From the NCBI RefSeq assembly GCF_010378095.1, contig NZ_WNJL01000023.1, positions 62,001-126,000 of the forward strand: DNA of 64,000 nucleotides. Reading direction: 5' to 3'. This DNA comes from Acidithiobacillus ferrianus. Its GTDB lineage: Bacteria > Pseudomonadota > Gammaproteobacteria > Acidithiobacillales > Acidithiobacillaceae. Position numbers and translations under genes: made by a program. The notes below the pieces were generated by a model, which did not search any database, was not told the origin of the DNA, and saw only the letters and a list, made by a program, of their open reading frames with translations. This document shows positions 1 through 8,987 of this stretch, in pieces; positions within the stretch are counted from its first letter, which is position 1; each line of letters starts with the position of its first letter.

Positions 1-1824
1 ACGCTCTCGCAATCCTTTCAGATCTATCGGACGACCTTGGAAAAGATGTTGTATCCGGAAATCGAAAATCGGACGATGCTGCGTACCCTCATTATGGAAA
101 GGCTCAATAACGATCAATCCTGGCAACTCATGGCCTACACGGAAGCGGAATCTCAGCGATCCTCCGCTATGGAAGATTTGGGACTCATGCTCAACGAAGT
201 GGCCAATCTGGGGGATCTGATCCAAGGCATCCTGGACAGAATCATCGGCATTCCAGGCATCGTTGGCACCGAGATCATCACGATCGACAACAATCTCCAC
301 ACGGAATGCGCCTTGAGTCTTGGAAAATCATTATATGTGGAGGTGACCCAACAAAAAGATCACCGTGCTGCGCGCAGCGCGAACTCCGAGAGCACCCTGC
401 TCAGGGCGTGGCAAACCGAAAGTCCCGTGCGCATGGACAGCATGCAAAAAGAAGGCGAACTCAGCCCCCGGCTGCGCACCTACGCCGCAAAAAAGGGGAT
501 ACGCTCATGGGCCATCTATCCCATTCAGGACAGCATAGGCGCACCGCAGTTCCTCTTATCCCTCTATAGTGCCTGGCCTGGTTATTTCAGATCGGGTACA
601 CAACAAAGTTTTTGGTACTCACTCAAGCGGCAAATCGGAAACCAGGTCGATCTCATCAAAAGAAGCAGCTTGATTAAAGACAGGCTGCTCACCCCGCAGA
701 AGGATAGACAGCGTTACCGCCAATTGTTGCAGGGGAACGGCCTGGAAATGTGGTATCAGCCCATCGTGAACCCCGCGACACAACGCGTTGTTAAAGTCGA
801 AGCGCTGGCGCGACTCCGGGATGGCGACAGAATAGTCTCGCCATATCATTTTTTACCCGCCTTTGGCAGTGCCCAGTTGGCCTTGCTGTTTGAGAAAGGG
901 CTCGATCATGTATATCACGATGCCCAACGATGGGCCATCGAGGGCATTTTCCCCGAAGGGGTTTCCATCAATATGCCGCCGGTGGCCTTGCAGGATGCCA
1001 ATTTCATCCAACATCTCGCGGCGTGGGGGATGACCCATCTGCCTTCCGCATCCACGCATCCCCCACAAACGCCCGTCCACATCACCCTGGAAATTCTGGA
1101 AACGGATATACTGGACGAGGCCATGGCGTACGAGCAGATCGATCTGCTGAGACGATCGGGATTTCGCATCGCACTGGACGATGTGGGTAGCGGCGAATCT
1201 TCTCTGAGAAGATTACGGACGTTACCGATCGATGAGATAAAAATCGATCAGTCTTTTATCCGCTCTTTGGACACCAATCTCGATGTCATACGTTTTGTGT
1301 CGGTCTTGGTCGATCTGGCCGACGATTTGCACTTGCGGTGTGTTGCCGAAGGTGTGGAAAACGCGATCATCGCGGACATGGTGGCCAGTGTGGGGCATCC
1401 CTTATTGCAAGGATATCACTACGCCAAACCCATGCCCCATGAGGAGATCGCGCCATGGTTGGCAAACCATGAATTCTCGGAAAAGCCGATATATCCACAT
1501 ACGTTACAAGGCTGGTATTCCCAGCTGGTGGTACGCCAGAGAATAATTCGTAGCGCCTTATCACAAATACCATCCATGCTCGATATTGCCGCCATTCAGA
1601 TGGAAAGCGAGAATTCCATTCGCGAGTTTCTTCGTATTTTGTCCGTTCCCGAGGGACCAGAAAATAATCTCTTGAATGCACACGACCTTTATTTCAAGGC
1701 GGCACTTGGCATTGCAGAAAAGAGTCCTGGCGCGGAAAAGAAGGGCGACAGTTTCGCCTTTTTGGATCTCGCCGGCAACGCGCTCCGCTTATGCGTGTAT
1801 GATGTGCTGGGTATCCAGCGTTAA
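1..1824 (+). CDS. GAF-EAL cyclic-di-GMP phosphodiesterase, 5' end outside window
   Basis: Hydrolyses the second messenger c-di-GMP in the cytoplasm. The reading frame is open to base 1 with no stop, so the true start lies upstream; the first in-frame start codon is a TTG at 37, and residues are numbered from it. An N-terminal helical stretch (about 1-45) is followed by a GAF-like sensor region (about 45-195) and an EAL domain (about 230-475). The EAL signature is at 255, an INMPP segment supplies the metal-binding Asn, and LEILE, DDVGSG (about 381), KIDQSF, AEGVE and QGYHYAKP all follow. All expected catalytic residues are therefore present and an active enzyme is likely. No GGDEF domain is visible in the part seen. 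The last 100 residues or so after the EAL domain match nothing I recognise. The missing N-terminus may hold a further sensor domain. Confidence 0.85.
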   Translation, partial: TLSQSFQIYRTTLEKMLYPEIENRTMLRTLIMERLNNDQSWQLMAYTEAESQRSSAMEDLGLMLNEVANLGDLIQGILDRIIGIPGIVGTEIITIDNNLHTECALSLGKSLYVEVTQQKDHRAARSANSESTLLRAWQTESPVRMDSMQKEGELSPRLRTYAAKKGIRSWAIYPIQDSIGAPQFLLSLYSAWPGYFRSGTQQSFWYSLKRQIGNQVDLIKRSSLIKDRLLTPQKDRQRYRQLLQGNGLEMWYQPIVNPATQRVVKVEALARLRDGDRIVSPYHFLPAFGSAQLALLFEKGLDHVYHDAQRWAIEGIFPEGVSINMPPVALQDANFIQHLAAWGMTHLPSASTHPPQTPVHITLEILETDILDEAMAYEQIDLLRRSGFRIALDDVGSGESSLRRLRTLPIDEIKIDQSFIRSLDTNLDVIRFVSVLVDLADDLHLRCVAEGVENAIIADMVASVGHPLLQGYHYAKPMPHEEIAPWLANHEFSEKPIYPHTLQGWYSQLVVRQRIIRSALSQIPSMLDIAAIQMESENSIREFLRILSVPEGPENNLLNAHDLYFKAALGIAEKSPGAEKKGDSFAFLDLAGNALRLCVYDVLGIQR

Positions 1825-1845
1825 CCCGCATGCCGGGTTTTATAG
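1823..1845 (+). terminator. Probable intrinsic terminator after the EAL gene
   Basis: A perfect six-base stem (AACCCG at 1823-1828 with CGGGTT at 1834-1839, loop CATGC) overlaps the TAA stop of the EAL gene and is followed by a short T-rich tail. The tail is short, so termination may be partial. Confidence 0.55.
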
Positions 1846-1890
1846 GCTTTATTGCATGATCACGCCGAGAAGTGCCATACAGGGATCATC

Positions 1891-3717
1891 GTGAATTTCG
1901 GCATTGTCTTTCTCGTCGCCAGCCTGGTATTCATCGGTCTCTTCAGCCAGTGGCTCGCCTGGCGGGTCAAGCTGCCCGCCATTCTTTTTTTGTTGATACT
2001 GGGCATCCTGCTCGGACCCATTCTCGGCTGGTTGCGGCCAGACGAGGTTTTCGGATCGTTGCTTTTTCCCGCCATTTCCCTGGGCGTGGCCATCATTCTC
2101 TTTGAGGGCGCCCTATCGCTGCGTCTGAGCGAACTCCGCGGCCTCGGCACGGTCATCCAGCGCCTGCTGAGTTTGGGTGTGTTCAGCACCTGGGCAATCA
2201 TCTGTGTCGCCACCCACTGGCTTGCGCATTTCCCCTGGCCCATGGCCATCCTTTTTGGCGCGGTCACCGTGGTCTCCGGCCCCACGGTCATCGCGCCCAT
2301 CCTGCGTAGCGTCCGCCCCAATGCCAATATTGCCAAAGTGCTGCGCTGGGAGAGCATTCTCATCGACCCCATCGGCGCGCTGCTCAGCGTAATTGTATTT
2401 GAAGCGCTAGTGGCCCACAGCGCCGCTACCGTGTCCCTGGGTGAGGCGGGTTTGAGCTTTCTGCGCATTGTGGCAGTAGGCATTGCCCTGGGAGTGGCGG
2501 GTGGCCTTACCCTGGGGCGGATACTGCGGCGCCGGGTAGTGCCGGATTATCTGCACCCCCTCCTCGTCTTGGCGGGCGTGCTCATGATCTTTGCCCTGGC
2601 CGATGCCCTGGCCAAAGATTCTGGCCTGCTGGCGGTCACCCTCATCGGCATGGTGCTCGCCAACATGCGTGACGTACCCCTGGACAATATCCTGGACTTC
2701 AAGAAGAGCCTCTCCATCTTGCTGATCTCCCTGCTCTTCATCATTCTGGCGGCACGCTTGCATCTCACGGAGATTCGTGCGGTGCTCGGACCCGGGCTCA
2801 GCTTACTCGTAGTCATTCAAATCGTCTCTCAACCCATCAAGGTCGCTCTCGCTTCCTGGGGATCGGAACTGAACTGGCGGGAACGTATCCTCGTCGCCTG
2901 GATTGCACCGCGTGGCATCGTCGCCGCAGCCACTGCGGCGGTGCTCGGACAAACCTTGCAGGCGATCCGCTATCCCCATGCCGCGCTCTTCGTTCCCCTG
3001 ACCTTCGCGGTCATCATCGCCAGCGTTCTTCTGCCCAGCCTCACTGCCAGACCTCTGGCCAAGCTATTGAATGTGGATGAGAAAGAACCACAGAGCATCC
3101 TCATCATCGGGGCCAACTCGGTTGCGCGGGCCATTGCCAAGGCCCTGGATCAGGCGGGCTTCGCCTGTCTATTGCTAGATAACGACTACACGCAAATCCG
3201 CGCGGCGCGCGCGGCGCGCATCAACACCTTTTACGCCCACCCTGTTTCCGTGCAAGCAGATCGTCATCTCGATTTGCTCGACTTTGGCTACATGCTCGGT
3301 TTGGCCGAAGACCACGCCCTCAACATCATTGCCAGTATGCGTTACAAACCGGAATTCGGCCTGGACCATGTCTTTATCCTGACCGACAAAAGCGCCATGA
3401 CCGGGAGCGACCGACAGCAGGTGGCAGCGCCCTACCGCGGGCGCTATCTGTTTGATGGAGAGGTGACCTACGCACGGCTCTCGCAACTATTGGAGAGCGG
3501 TTGGCGAATCCAGACCACGCTCCTGAACGATGACCTTTCCTGGGACGCCTATCAAGAGCAGCACAACAGGCAGGGTTTCCTGCCCCTCTTCGTGGTCACT
3601 GCAGAGCATGGCCTGCACGTGCTGCAGGCGGGCGAGACCATTGCCCCGGCGAGCGGCGATCGCATCCTGGCGTTGACTGCCCCACCGGCGGCGCCATCGA
3701 TCGACGAACGGGACTGA
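1891..3717 (+). CDS. Monovalent cation/proton antiporter with C-terminal nucleotide-binding domain
   Basis: Inner-membrane cation/H+ exchanger of the CPA family, about 608 residues. Roughly residues 1-385 form a series of hydrophobic helices typical of Na+(K+)/H+ exchangers. From about 395 a Rossmann-type region (SILIIGANSVARA, then LLLDNDY) resembles a TrkA-N/RCK regulatory domain that senses NAD(H) or nucleotides. I prefer the GTG at 1891, because it places a short hydrophilic end directly before the first helix and has AGGGA just upstream; an in-frame start at 1852 is possible. It stands alone between a probable terminator and the convergent arsC. A role in pH or K+ homeostasis suits an acidophile, but the transported ion cannot be told from sequence. 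Confidence 0.85.
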   Translation: MNFGIVFLVASLVFIGLFSQWLAWRVKLPAILFLLILGILLGPILGWLRPDEVFGSLLFPAISLGVAIILFEGALSLRLSELRGLGTVIQRLLSLGVFSTWAIICVATHWLAHFPWPMAILFGAVTVVSGPTVIAPILRSVRPNANIAKVLRWESILIDPIGALLSVIVFEALVAHSAATVSLGEAGLSFLRIVAVGIALGVAGGLTLGRILRRRVVPDYLHPLLVLAGVLMIFALADALAKDSGLLAVTLIGMVLANMRDVPLDNILDFKKSLSILLISLLFIILAARLHLTEIRAVLGPGLSLLVVIQIVSQPIKVALASWGSELNWRERILVAWIAPRGIVAAATAAVLGQTLQAIRYPHAALFVPLTFAVIIASVLLPSLTARPLAKLLNVDEKEPQSILIIGANSVARAIAKALDQAGFACLLLDNDYTQIRAARAARINTFYAHPVSVQADRHLDLLDFGYMLGLAEDHALNIIASMRYKPEFGLDHVFILTDKSAMTGSDRQQVAAPYRGRYLFDGEVTYARLSQLLESGWRIQTTLLNDDLSWDAYQEQHNRQGFLPLFVVTAEHGLHVLQAGETIAPASGDRILALTAPPAAPSIDERD

Positions 3718-3723
3718 AAAAAG

Positions 3724-4224
3724 TCAGGCGGGCTGCGGTTCCAGAGCGCCGATGCGCTCCAGTTCTCTACGCAGCGTTGAAGGATCTTTCCCCAGCAACT
3801 CCGCGACGGGTAATCGCAGCATCGCTTCGATGCGGTGGCGCAGGATGCGATAGGTGATGTCGAAAGCAGCCTGAATCTCCACCTCGCCGCCTTCGGCCTT
3901 GGCCGGATCTTCCACGCCCCAGTGCGCCCGCAGGGCGGGTCCAAGATAGGCGGGACAGGTTTCACCGGCGGCGCTGGCACAGACGGTGATGACGATATCC
4001 GGTGTTTCTTTGAGATCGTCCCAGGCTTTACTGTGCATGCCTTCGGTACGGATTCCCTCGCGCTGCAACAGCGCCAAGGCACGCGGGTGCACATACCCGG
4101 TCGGATGACTGCCCGCACTCCCCGCATGCAGGGCAGGCATGGCGAGTGCATTGAAAGTAGCCTCGGCCAGAATGGACCGACAGGAATTGCCGGTGCAGAG
4201 AAAAAGAATTTCCGGAATTTTCAT
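3724..4224 (-). CDS. arsC: Arsenate reductase, low-molecular-weight phosphatase type
   Basis: Reduces arsenate to arsenite for export. With the ATG at 4224 as start, the phosphatase loop CTGNSCR places the nucleophile at C10 and the arginine at R16. Two further cysteines at C82 and C90 sit where the relay cysteines of thioredoxin-coupled ArsC enzymes lie. The DPA segment near residue 105 is the expected acid loop. At 166 residues it is longer than the typical 130, with a C-terminal extension rich in Arg and Glu. A GTG one codon upstream is an alternative start. It is the second gene of arsRC, 14 bases after arsR, and runs convergent to the antiporter gene. Confidence 0.92.
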   Translation of the reverse strand: MKIPEILFLCTGNSCRSILAEATFNALAMPALHAGSAGSHPTGYVHPRALALLQREGIRTEGMHSKAWDDLKETPDIVITVCASAAGETCPAYLGPALRAHWGVEDPAKAEGGEVEIQAAFDITYRILRHRIEAMLRLPVAELLGKDPSTLRRELERIGALEPQPA

Positions 4225-4238
4225 CACTGGGTTCCTTG

Positions 4239-4586
4239 TCAGGTCAAAGGCGAGATAGATTCGGTCGCCGTGGACAAACCGCAGTCTTGGGCGCCGCTAC
4301 AGCAGTTTTCTGTGAGGTATGCCACGAGCGCGCGCACCACCGGCATGGCAGCACGATAGCGTTGATAACGGCCCTCACGCTGTACCGTCACCAGTCCCGC
4401 GTGCTGCAGGCTCTTCAGATGAAAGGAGATGCCGTTATGAGACTGGTCCAGACGCTCGGCAATCTCCCCGGAAACCAACCCCGCGGGTTCCTGTTCCACC
4501 AATAAACGAAAAATCTCCAAGCGCACCGGCGAGGCAAGGGCTTCCAGGCGGGCAACGATTTGACCAGGGTCTTGTGATGTTTCCAT
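4239..4586 (-). CDS. arsR: ArsR-family arsenite-responsive repressor
   Basis: Winged-helix repressor that leaves its operator when arsenite binds. The 115-residue protein carries the helix-turn-helix around residues 38-66 (SGEIAERL, then SFHLKSLQHAGL). The usual ELCVCDL arsenic site in the DNA-reading helix is absent (SHNGISFHL instead). Three C-terminal cysteines fall at C95, C96 and C102, exactly the positions described for the A. ferrooxidans ArsR. That match supports the start at 4586 rather than the upstream in-frame ATG at 4640. It is cotranscribed with arsC and divergent from arsBH, so it probably represses both units and itself. Confidence 0.93.
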   Translation of the reverse strand: METSQDPGQIVARLEALASPVRLEIFRLLVEQEPAGLVSGEIAERLDQSHNGISFHLKSLQHAGLVTVQREGRYQRYRAAMPVVRALVAYLTENCCSGAQDCGLSTATESISPLT

Positions 4587-4611
4587 GACATAATCCACGA
4601 ACGTTATTTGT

Positions 4612-4644
4612 AGTATTGACATGTATTCGCCTCTCGTCAAGACT
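4612..4644. promoter_or_regulatory. Overlapping divergent ars promoters, probable ArsR operator
   Basis: Two promoters occupy the same 33 bases on opposite strands. For arsRC (minus) TTGACG at 4640-4635 and AATACT at 4617-4612 are 17 bases apart. For arsBH (plus) TTGACA at 4616-4621 and AAGACT at 4639-4644 are also 17 apart; this -10 is weak. Each -35 therefore overlaps the other promoter's -10. GTATT repeats around 4613-4626 could be contact sites. A single bound ArsR dimer could shut both directions. The promoters are read from sequence; the operator assignment is inference. Confidence 0.5.
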
Positions 4645-4679
4645 ACGCGTTGATCATTTGCTCTGGAGATGTCTGATCC

Positions 4680-5987
4680 ATGCTGGCCCTACTCATCTTT
4701 CTCGTCACCCTGACTCTGGTCATCTGGCAACCCAGGGGATTAAGCATCGGTTGGAGCGCCATGGGCGGTGCCGCGCTCGCGTGGGCTACCGGGGTCATCG
4801 CCTGGAGCGACATTCCCATTGTTTGGCATATCGTCTGGGATGCCACCTTCACCTTCGTGGCATTGATCATCATCTCCCTGGTCCTGGATGAAGCCGGCTT
4901 CTTTCACTGGGCGGCCTTGCATGTGGCTCGCTGGGGTGGCGGTCATGGACGCCTGCTGTTTCCACTCATCGTCGTGCTGGGGGCGGCCATCGCGGCAGTG
5001 TTCGCCAACGACGGCGCGGCACTCCTCCTCACTCCCATCGTCATAGCCATTCTGCTCCGCCTGGATTTCACCCCAGCCGCCACCTTCGCCTTCGTCATCG
5101 CTACCGGTTTCGTGGCCGACACCACCAGTCTGCCCCTGATGATTTCCAATCTGGTCAATATCGTCAGCGCCAATTATTTCCACATCGGCTTCGATCGCTA
5201 TGCGCGGGTCATGGTACCGGTGGATCTGGTGGCCTTGGCGGCGACTCTCGCGGTGCTCTGGCTTTATTTCCGGCATTCGGTACCCCGCCACTATCCCCTC
5301 CGCGATCTACCGCAGCCGATCTCCGCCATCAAGGATCCTCTGGTTTTCCGGGCCAGTTTTCCGGTGCTCATCCTACTCCTCGTTGCCTATTTCGTTACCG
5401 CCCAATGGCAGGTGCCAGTTTCCGTGGTGACCGGTGCCGGCGCCTTGACCCTGCTGGCCTTGGCCGGGCGCTGGCTGCAGGGGGGGCGGGGAACGCGAAT
5501 CTCCGTGCGCAAAGTGCTGCATGAAGCACCCTGGCAGATTGTGGTGTTCAGCCTGGGCATGTATCTGGTGGTTTATGGCCTGCGCAACGCCGGACTCACG
5601 GATTATGTGGCGATGGCCTTGCGCTGGTTCACCAGCCATGGCACGGTGGCGGCGGCTCTGGGGACCGGTTTCCTGGCGGCTTTCTTGTCTTCCATCATGA
5701 ACAACATGCCCGCGGTACTGGTGGGGGCCCTCGCCATTCATCAACTGCCGGTGGGCGCCGATCCCATACTGCGGGAAATCATGATCTACGCCAACATCAT
5801 CGGCTGTGATCTGGGCCCCAAATTCACCCCCATCGGCAGCCTCGCAACCCTGCTGTGGTTACATGTGCTGGGCCGTAAAGGCGTGACCGTAAGCTGGGGG
5901 CAATACATGAGAACGGGTCTGCTCATCACCCCGCCGGTACTGCTGGTCACGCTGCTGGCACTGGCGTGGTGGTTGCCCTTGGCTTGA
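4680..5987 (+). CDS. arsB: Arsenite efflux transporter ArsB
   Basis: Inner-membrane arsenite/antimonite exporter, 435 residues, the usual length of the family. The sequence is almost entirely hydrophobic helices, starting directly with a membrane segment. Motifs typical of ArsB include the [13 protein letters not shown] segment near residue 108, [16 protein letters not shown] near 145-160 and the second-half counterpart [14 protein letters not shown] near 340. It is the first gene of the plus-strand arsBH unit, divergent from arsRC, with 20 bases between its stop and arsH. No ArsA ATPase gene is nearby, so it presumably works as a proton-driven antiporter. Confidence 0.95.
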   Translation: MLALLIFLVTLTLVIWQPRGLSIGWSAMGGAALAWATGVIAWSDIPIVWHIVWDATFTFVALIIISLVLDEAGFFHWAALHVARWGGGHGRLLFPLIVVLGAAIAAVFANDGAALLLTPIVIAILLRLDFTPAATFAFVIATGFVADTTSLPLMISNLVNIVSANYFHIGFDRYARVMVPVDLVALAATLAVLWLYFRHSVPRHYPLRDLPQPISAIKDPLVFRASFPVLILLLVAYFVTAQWQVPVSVVTGAGALTLLALAGRWLQGGRGTRISVRKVLHEAPWQIVVFSLGMYLVVYGLRNAGLTDYVAMALRWFTSHGTVAAALGTGFLAAFLSSIMNNMPAVLVGALAIHQLPVGADPILREIMIYANIIGCDLGPKFTPIGSLATLLWLHVLGRKGVTVSWGQYMRTGLLITPPVLLVTLLALAWWLPLA

Positions 5988-6007
5988 AACCAGAAGGAGA
6001 AAAGGAA

Positions 6008-6721
6008 ATGTTGGATAAACTGCCTCATGTGGAGGATCGTCTTTTACAGATACCGGACCCACGGCACTGGCAAGGCACTGACGGGGCGTCACATGCGCCG
6101 CGCATTCTCCTGCTGTATGGCTCCAACCGGGAGCGCTCCTACAGCCGCCTGCTCACGGAGGAGGCCGAGCGTCTGCTGCAACATTTTGGTGCGCAAACAC
6201 GGATTTTCCATCCGGCGGGTTTACCCCTGCCCGACGATGCTCCGGCCACCCATCCGCAAGTGCAGCAATTGCGGGACTTGGTTTCGTGGTCCGAGGGGCA
6301 GGTCTGGTGTTCGCCGGAGCGGCATGGTGCCATGTCCGGCGTATTCAAATCCCAGATCGATTGGATCCCCCTCAATTCCGGAGCGCTACGCCCCACGCAG
6401 GGTAAAACCCTCGCGATTTTGCAGGTCTGCGGCGGTTCCCAGTCGTTCAATAGCTTGAACCAGATGCGCGTATTGGGACGATGGATGCGGATGGTCACGA
6501 TACCCAACCAGTCTTCGGTGCCCAAGGCATTTCTGGAATTTGATGATACCGGACGGATGAAACCCTCGCCTTACTATGATCGTCTGGTAGACGTGATGGA
6601 AGAACTCATGAAATTCACCCTGCTGTTACGGGGGCACGGAGAATACCTGCTGGACCGCTATTCCGAACGTAAAGAATCCGCTGAAGAACTGTCCAGACGG
6701 GTCAATCAGCCCGCCACTTGA
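6008..6721 (+). CDS. arsH: ArsH NADPH-dependent FMN oxidoreductase
   Basis: Flavoprotein of the NADPH:FMN reductase family that in other bacteria oxidises trivalent organoarsenicals and reduces quinones or metals. The 237-residue protein shows the flavodoxin-like phosphate loop [13 protein letters not shown] (about residues 36-48) and the ArsH signature near 95-115 ([17 protein letters not shown]). The ATG at 6008 is chosen because AAGGAGAAAAGGAA lies directly before it; an upstream in-frame start at 5966 would run into arsB. It is translated with arsB from the divergent ars promoter region. Confidence 0.93.
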   Translation: MLDKLPHVEDRLLQIPDPRHWQGTDGASHAPRILLLYGSNRERSYSRLLTEEAERLLQHFGAQTRIFHPAGLPLPDDAPATHPQVQQLRDLVSWSEGQVWCSPERHGAMSGVFKSQIDWIPLNSGALRPTQGKTLAILQVCGGSQSFNSLNQMRVLGRWMRMVTIPNQSSVPKAFLEFDDTGRMKPSPYYDRLVDVMEELMKFTLLLRGHGEYLLDRYSERKESAEELSRRVNQPAT

Positions 6722-6890
6722 CGTGGGCCGAGGTTATAGCGCCTGACCCCGCCTTCAGGACCACCAGGAACGCTCAAGCGACCAGCCGACCGACGGGATA
6801 CGCGGCCTGCCCCGGTCTTCCTGGATCTGAGACCAACCGTGGCCCCCAGCCCTTGGGGACGTTTCGGCCACCCAACCACCCGCTCGTGAC

Positions 6891-6909
6891 CCACTCCACT
6901 ACGGAGTGG
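6891..6909. repeat. Short perfect inverted repeat between arsH and the cytochrome gene
   Basis: CCACTCC at 6891-6897 pairs with GGAGTGG at 6903-6909 around a five-base loop. It lies between two convergent genes (arsH ends at 6721, the cytochrome gene at 6923) and could act as a bidirectional terminator, but neither side has a T tract. A second small hairpin (CCCCA/TGGGG) lies near 6844-6858. Nothing else is evident in 6722-6922. Confidence 0.35.
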
Positions 6910-6922
6910 AGGTTCGCCCCGT

Positions 6923-7360
6923 TTACTGACTCGCACCTTGGAGCTTGATGGGCTTCCCCTGAGACAGATCGGTCAGGTAGGTCACCAGCGCCACCATTCT
7001 TGGCCCATCAGAGGATAACGGCATCCCGTGGAGGGCGTTGGCTATACAGGAGTTGACCTGCATCTCCAACGTTATCACCTTTCCAGCCCGCTTATTATAG
7101 CGGGGGAAGGTCGCCGCGGCGCCGATAAGACTTGGAATCTTTTTGCCCGATGGCAACATGCCTTCCACGCGCCCGCCACCTCGGTGGCATGTCATACAGC
7201 TATTCCCGTTGACACCCAAGGAAGTCGCAGCAAACAACTGGCTTCCTTCATGAATGGTCGTTTGCATTGGATTCTCGGCCGCTGCCAACGCTGGGGCCGT
7301 AAAAGCCAATGCACATACAGCCACCGCTGCCGAAATATATGACATTTTACATAGAGTCAT
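6923..7360 (-). CDS. Periplasmic monoheme cytochrome c, SoxX/TsdA-like
   Basis: Probably carries electrons in the periplasm. Starting at the ATG at 7360 gives a 145-residue protein with a signal peptide (hydrophobic core about 8-22, cleavage near ALA at 25-27). One haem-binding motif, CMTCH, is at 55-59. The C-terminal pattern, a lone Cys at 105, HGMPL at 111-115, and MVALVTYLTDLSQG at 122-135, resembles SoxX and the haem domains of thiosulfate dehydrogenase TsdA. M113 or M122 is the likely axial ligand. No sox or tsd partner gene is adjacent and it is convergent with arsBH, so its substrate is unknown. A perfect six-base hairpin lies just upstream of the start at 7377-7394. Confidence 0.75.
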   Translation of the reverse strand: MTLCKMSYISAAVAVCALAFTAPALAAAENPMQTTIHEGSQLFAATSLGVNGNSCMTCHRGGGRVEGMLPSGKKIPSLIGAAATFPRYNKRAGKVITLEMQVNSCIANALHGMPLSSDGPRMVALVTYLTDLSQGKPIKLQGASQ

Positions 7361-7734
7361 AATGTTACGCGGAGTCCCTGGCATTCGCGCCAGGTGGGTA
7401 GCTCGGCAGGCACCGTAAAACACCCGCCCTCCTCCGCACCTCCTTTTTTTGTAACGCTACCTGCAGTTATAATGGCTTTCGGTATCCTTCAGATGGTGGT
7501 ACGGCATCCTTCTCCACCATGCCCCAAATCCCACCGACACGAGTGTAGCTCCGCGTAAAACAGCGTGCAATAGTGACCCGCTTTTCGCTGCGCCCATCAA
7601 CATGCGCCGTTCGGAAAGTGTCCCGGCGGATTGGATAAATCACAGACAAAGTTGACGCGTGGCCAGCAAACGCTATTTTGCAGATCACGCACGGATACAG
7701 CGGTTATCCGGTGGAGGGACACAGCCTCCAGCCA
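7361..7734. other. Intergenic region upstream of the cytochrome gene and downstream of galU
   Basis: No convincing gene is seen in these 374 bases. The inverted repeat CCTGGC/GCCAGG (7377-7394) falls in the probable cytochrome leader. A minus-strand TATAAC near 7470 could be its -10 element. ATGGTGG and CCACCAT around 7494-7520 form a seven-base inverted repeat. Close to the galU stop, TGGAGG/CCTCCA (about 7711-7730) could form a terminator hairpin but lacks a T tract. Confidence 0.4.
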
Positions 7735-8712
7735 CTAAGCCACCTTGATGCGAGCGCGACGCGCGCCGAGCGGCACCGAACGGTCCTGCTGGTTTTCGGC
7801 GACCGCTGGGAATCCCGCCATGAGGCGATCGGAGAGATACGCCCCAAAGTCTTTCCCAACCCCGGCATGGCGCAGGGCAAATTCGACAATCGCCTGGAGG
7901 TAACCGAGCTTATCGCCACAATCAAAGCGCCGGCCTTCGAATTCATAACCCAGCACTTGCCGCTCCACGGCCAGACGCGCAATGGCGTCCGTCAACTGAA
8001 TCTCCCCTCCGGCACCGCTGGGGAGATCTTCGAGGAAGTCGAATATTCTGGGCGGCAGCACATAACGACCCACCACGCCCAAGGTAGACGGCGCGTCGGA
8101 TGGCGCTGGCTTTTCGACAAGGTCCGCGACCCGCGCGATGCGCCCCTCCCGACTGTGCGGACGAATGATTCCGTAGCGATGGGTCTCTTCTCGAGCGACA
8201 TCCTGGATAGCCAGGATCGCCGCCTGATAATGGTTGAACTGTTCGATCATTTGCAGCAATACGGGACGTTCAGAAAGAATCAGATCATCTGCCAGTAATA
8301 CGGCAAAGGGATGCGCACCGACGACATCCCGCGCCATAAGCACGGCATGCCCCAGACCAAGGGCGTAAGGCTGACGAATAAAGGTGGTGGTGACTCCCCG
8401 CGGAACTATCTCTCGCACCTCTTCCAGCAGCGCTGTCTTGCCACGCCGCTCCAATTCCGTCTCCAATTCATAAGCCACATCGAAGTGGTCCGCGATGGCC
8501 CGTTTACCGCGCCCGGTAATGAATACCAGACGGTCACAGCCTGCCACCAATGCTTCTTCGACAGCATACTGAATCAATGGCTTGTCGACAATGGGCAGCA
8601 TTTCTTTGGGAGTGGCCTTCGTCGCGGGTAAGAAGCGGGTGCCCATTCCCCCCACTGGGAACACGGCGGTTCTGACGGAAGCGTGGATCTCGCTTGAAGA
8701 AATAAATCCCAT
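7735..8712 (-). CDS. galU: UTP-glucose-1-phosphate uridylyltransferase
   Basis: Makes UDP-glucose from UTP and glucose 1-phosphate, feeding exopolysaccharide and LPS synthesis in the cytoplasm. The 325-residue protein has the nucleotidyltransferase loop VGGMGTRFLPAT (about 20-31), the substrate segment KEMLPIVDKPLIQYA, the Asp region LLADDLIL near 139-146 and the sugar-site VEKPAP near 198. Length and motifs are typical of bacterial GalU. GAGGTG lies six bases before the ATG. The gene is monocistronic as far as can be seen, with non-coding DNA on both sides. Confidence 0.95.
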   Translation of the reverse strand: MGFISSSEIHASVRTAVFPVGGMGTRFLPATKATPKEMLPIVDKPLIQYAVEEALVAGCDRLVFITGRGKRAIADHFDVAYELETELERRGKTALLEEVREIVPRGVTTTFIRQPYALGLGHAVLMARDVVGAHPFAVLLADDLILSERPVLLQMIEQFNHYQAAILAIQDVAREETHRYGIIRPHSREGRIARVADLVEKPAPSDAPSTLGVVGRYVLPPRIFDFLEDLPSGAGGEIQLTDAIARLAVERQVLGYEFEGRRFDCGDKLGYLQAIVEFALRHAGVGKDFGAYLSDRLMAGFPAVAENQQDRSVPLGARRARIKVA

Positions 8713-8987
8713 GAATCACCTCATTCACTCTCTGAAGCCCAAGGATCCGAGCGGACTCGGCTGATCACCCACAGCAAGGCGGTGCGACTGCGCTTTCACC
8801 CCGATGCTCTATGCAAAGATCATACCAATGGATTATGGGTTGAATATTGCGGTGTTACCAAAGTGGTCGGTGCTGCTCATCCAGACCAGGCAATAAATAT
8901 GCAATAAATATGATACAAAAAAGTGGGGGGTTTCCTATAAAACTTAATATAAACATTGTATTGTTCATGAGTTCCAGAGGAGAACGC

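Noticed and set aside
1860..2483. Minus-strand frame of 207 codons opposite the antiporter
   Set aside because: It is rich in Arg, Ser and Met from antisense reading of hydrophobic codons and has no domain.
6706..6948. Opposed short frames on both strands between arsH and the cytochrome gene
   Set aside because: They are low-complexity Arg/Pro/Gly reading in GC-rich DNA and overlap both neighbouring genes.
7467..7688. Minus-strand frame of 73 codons between the cytochrome gene and galU
   Set aside because: It has no ribosome binding site and no family resemblance, and it spans a region with inverted repeats.
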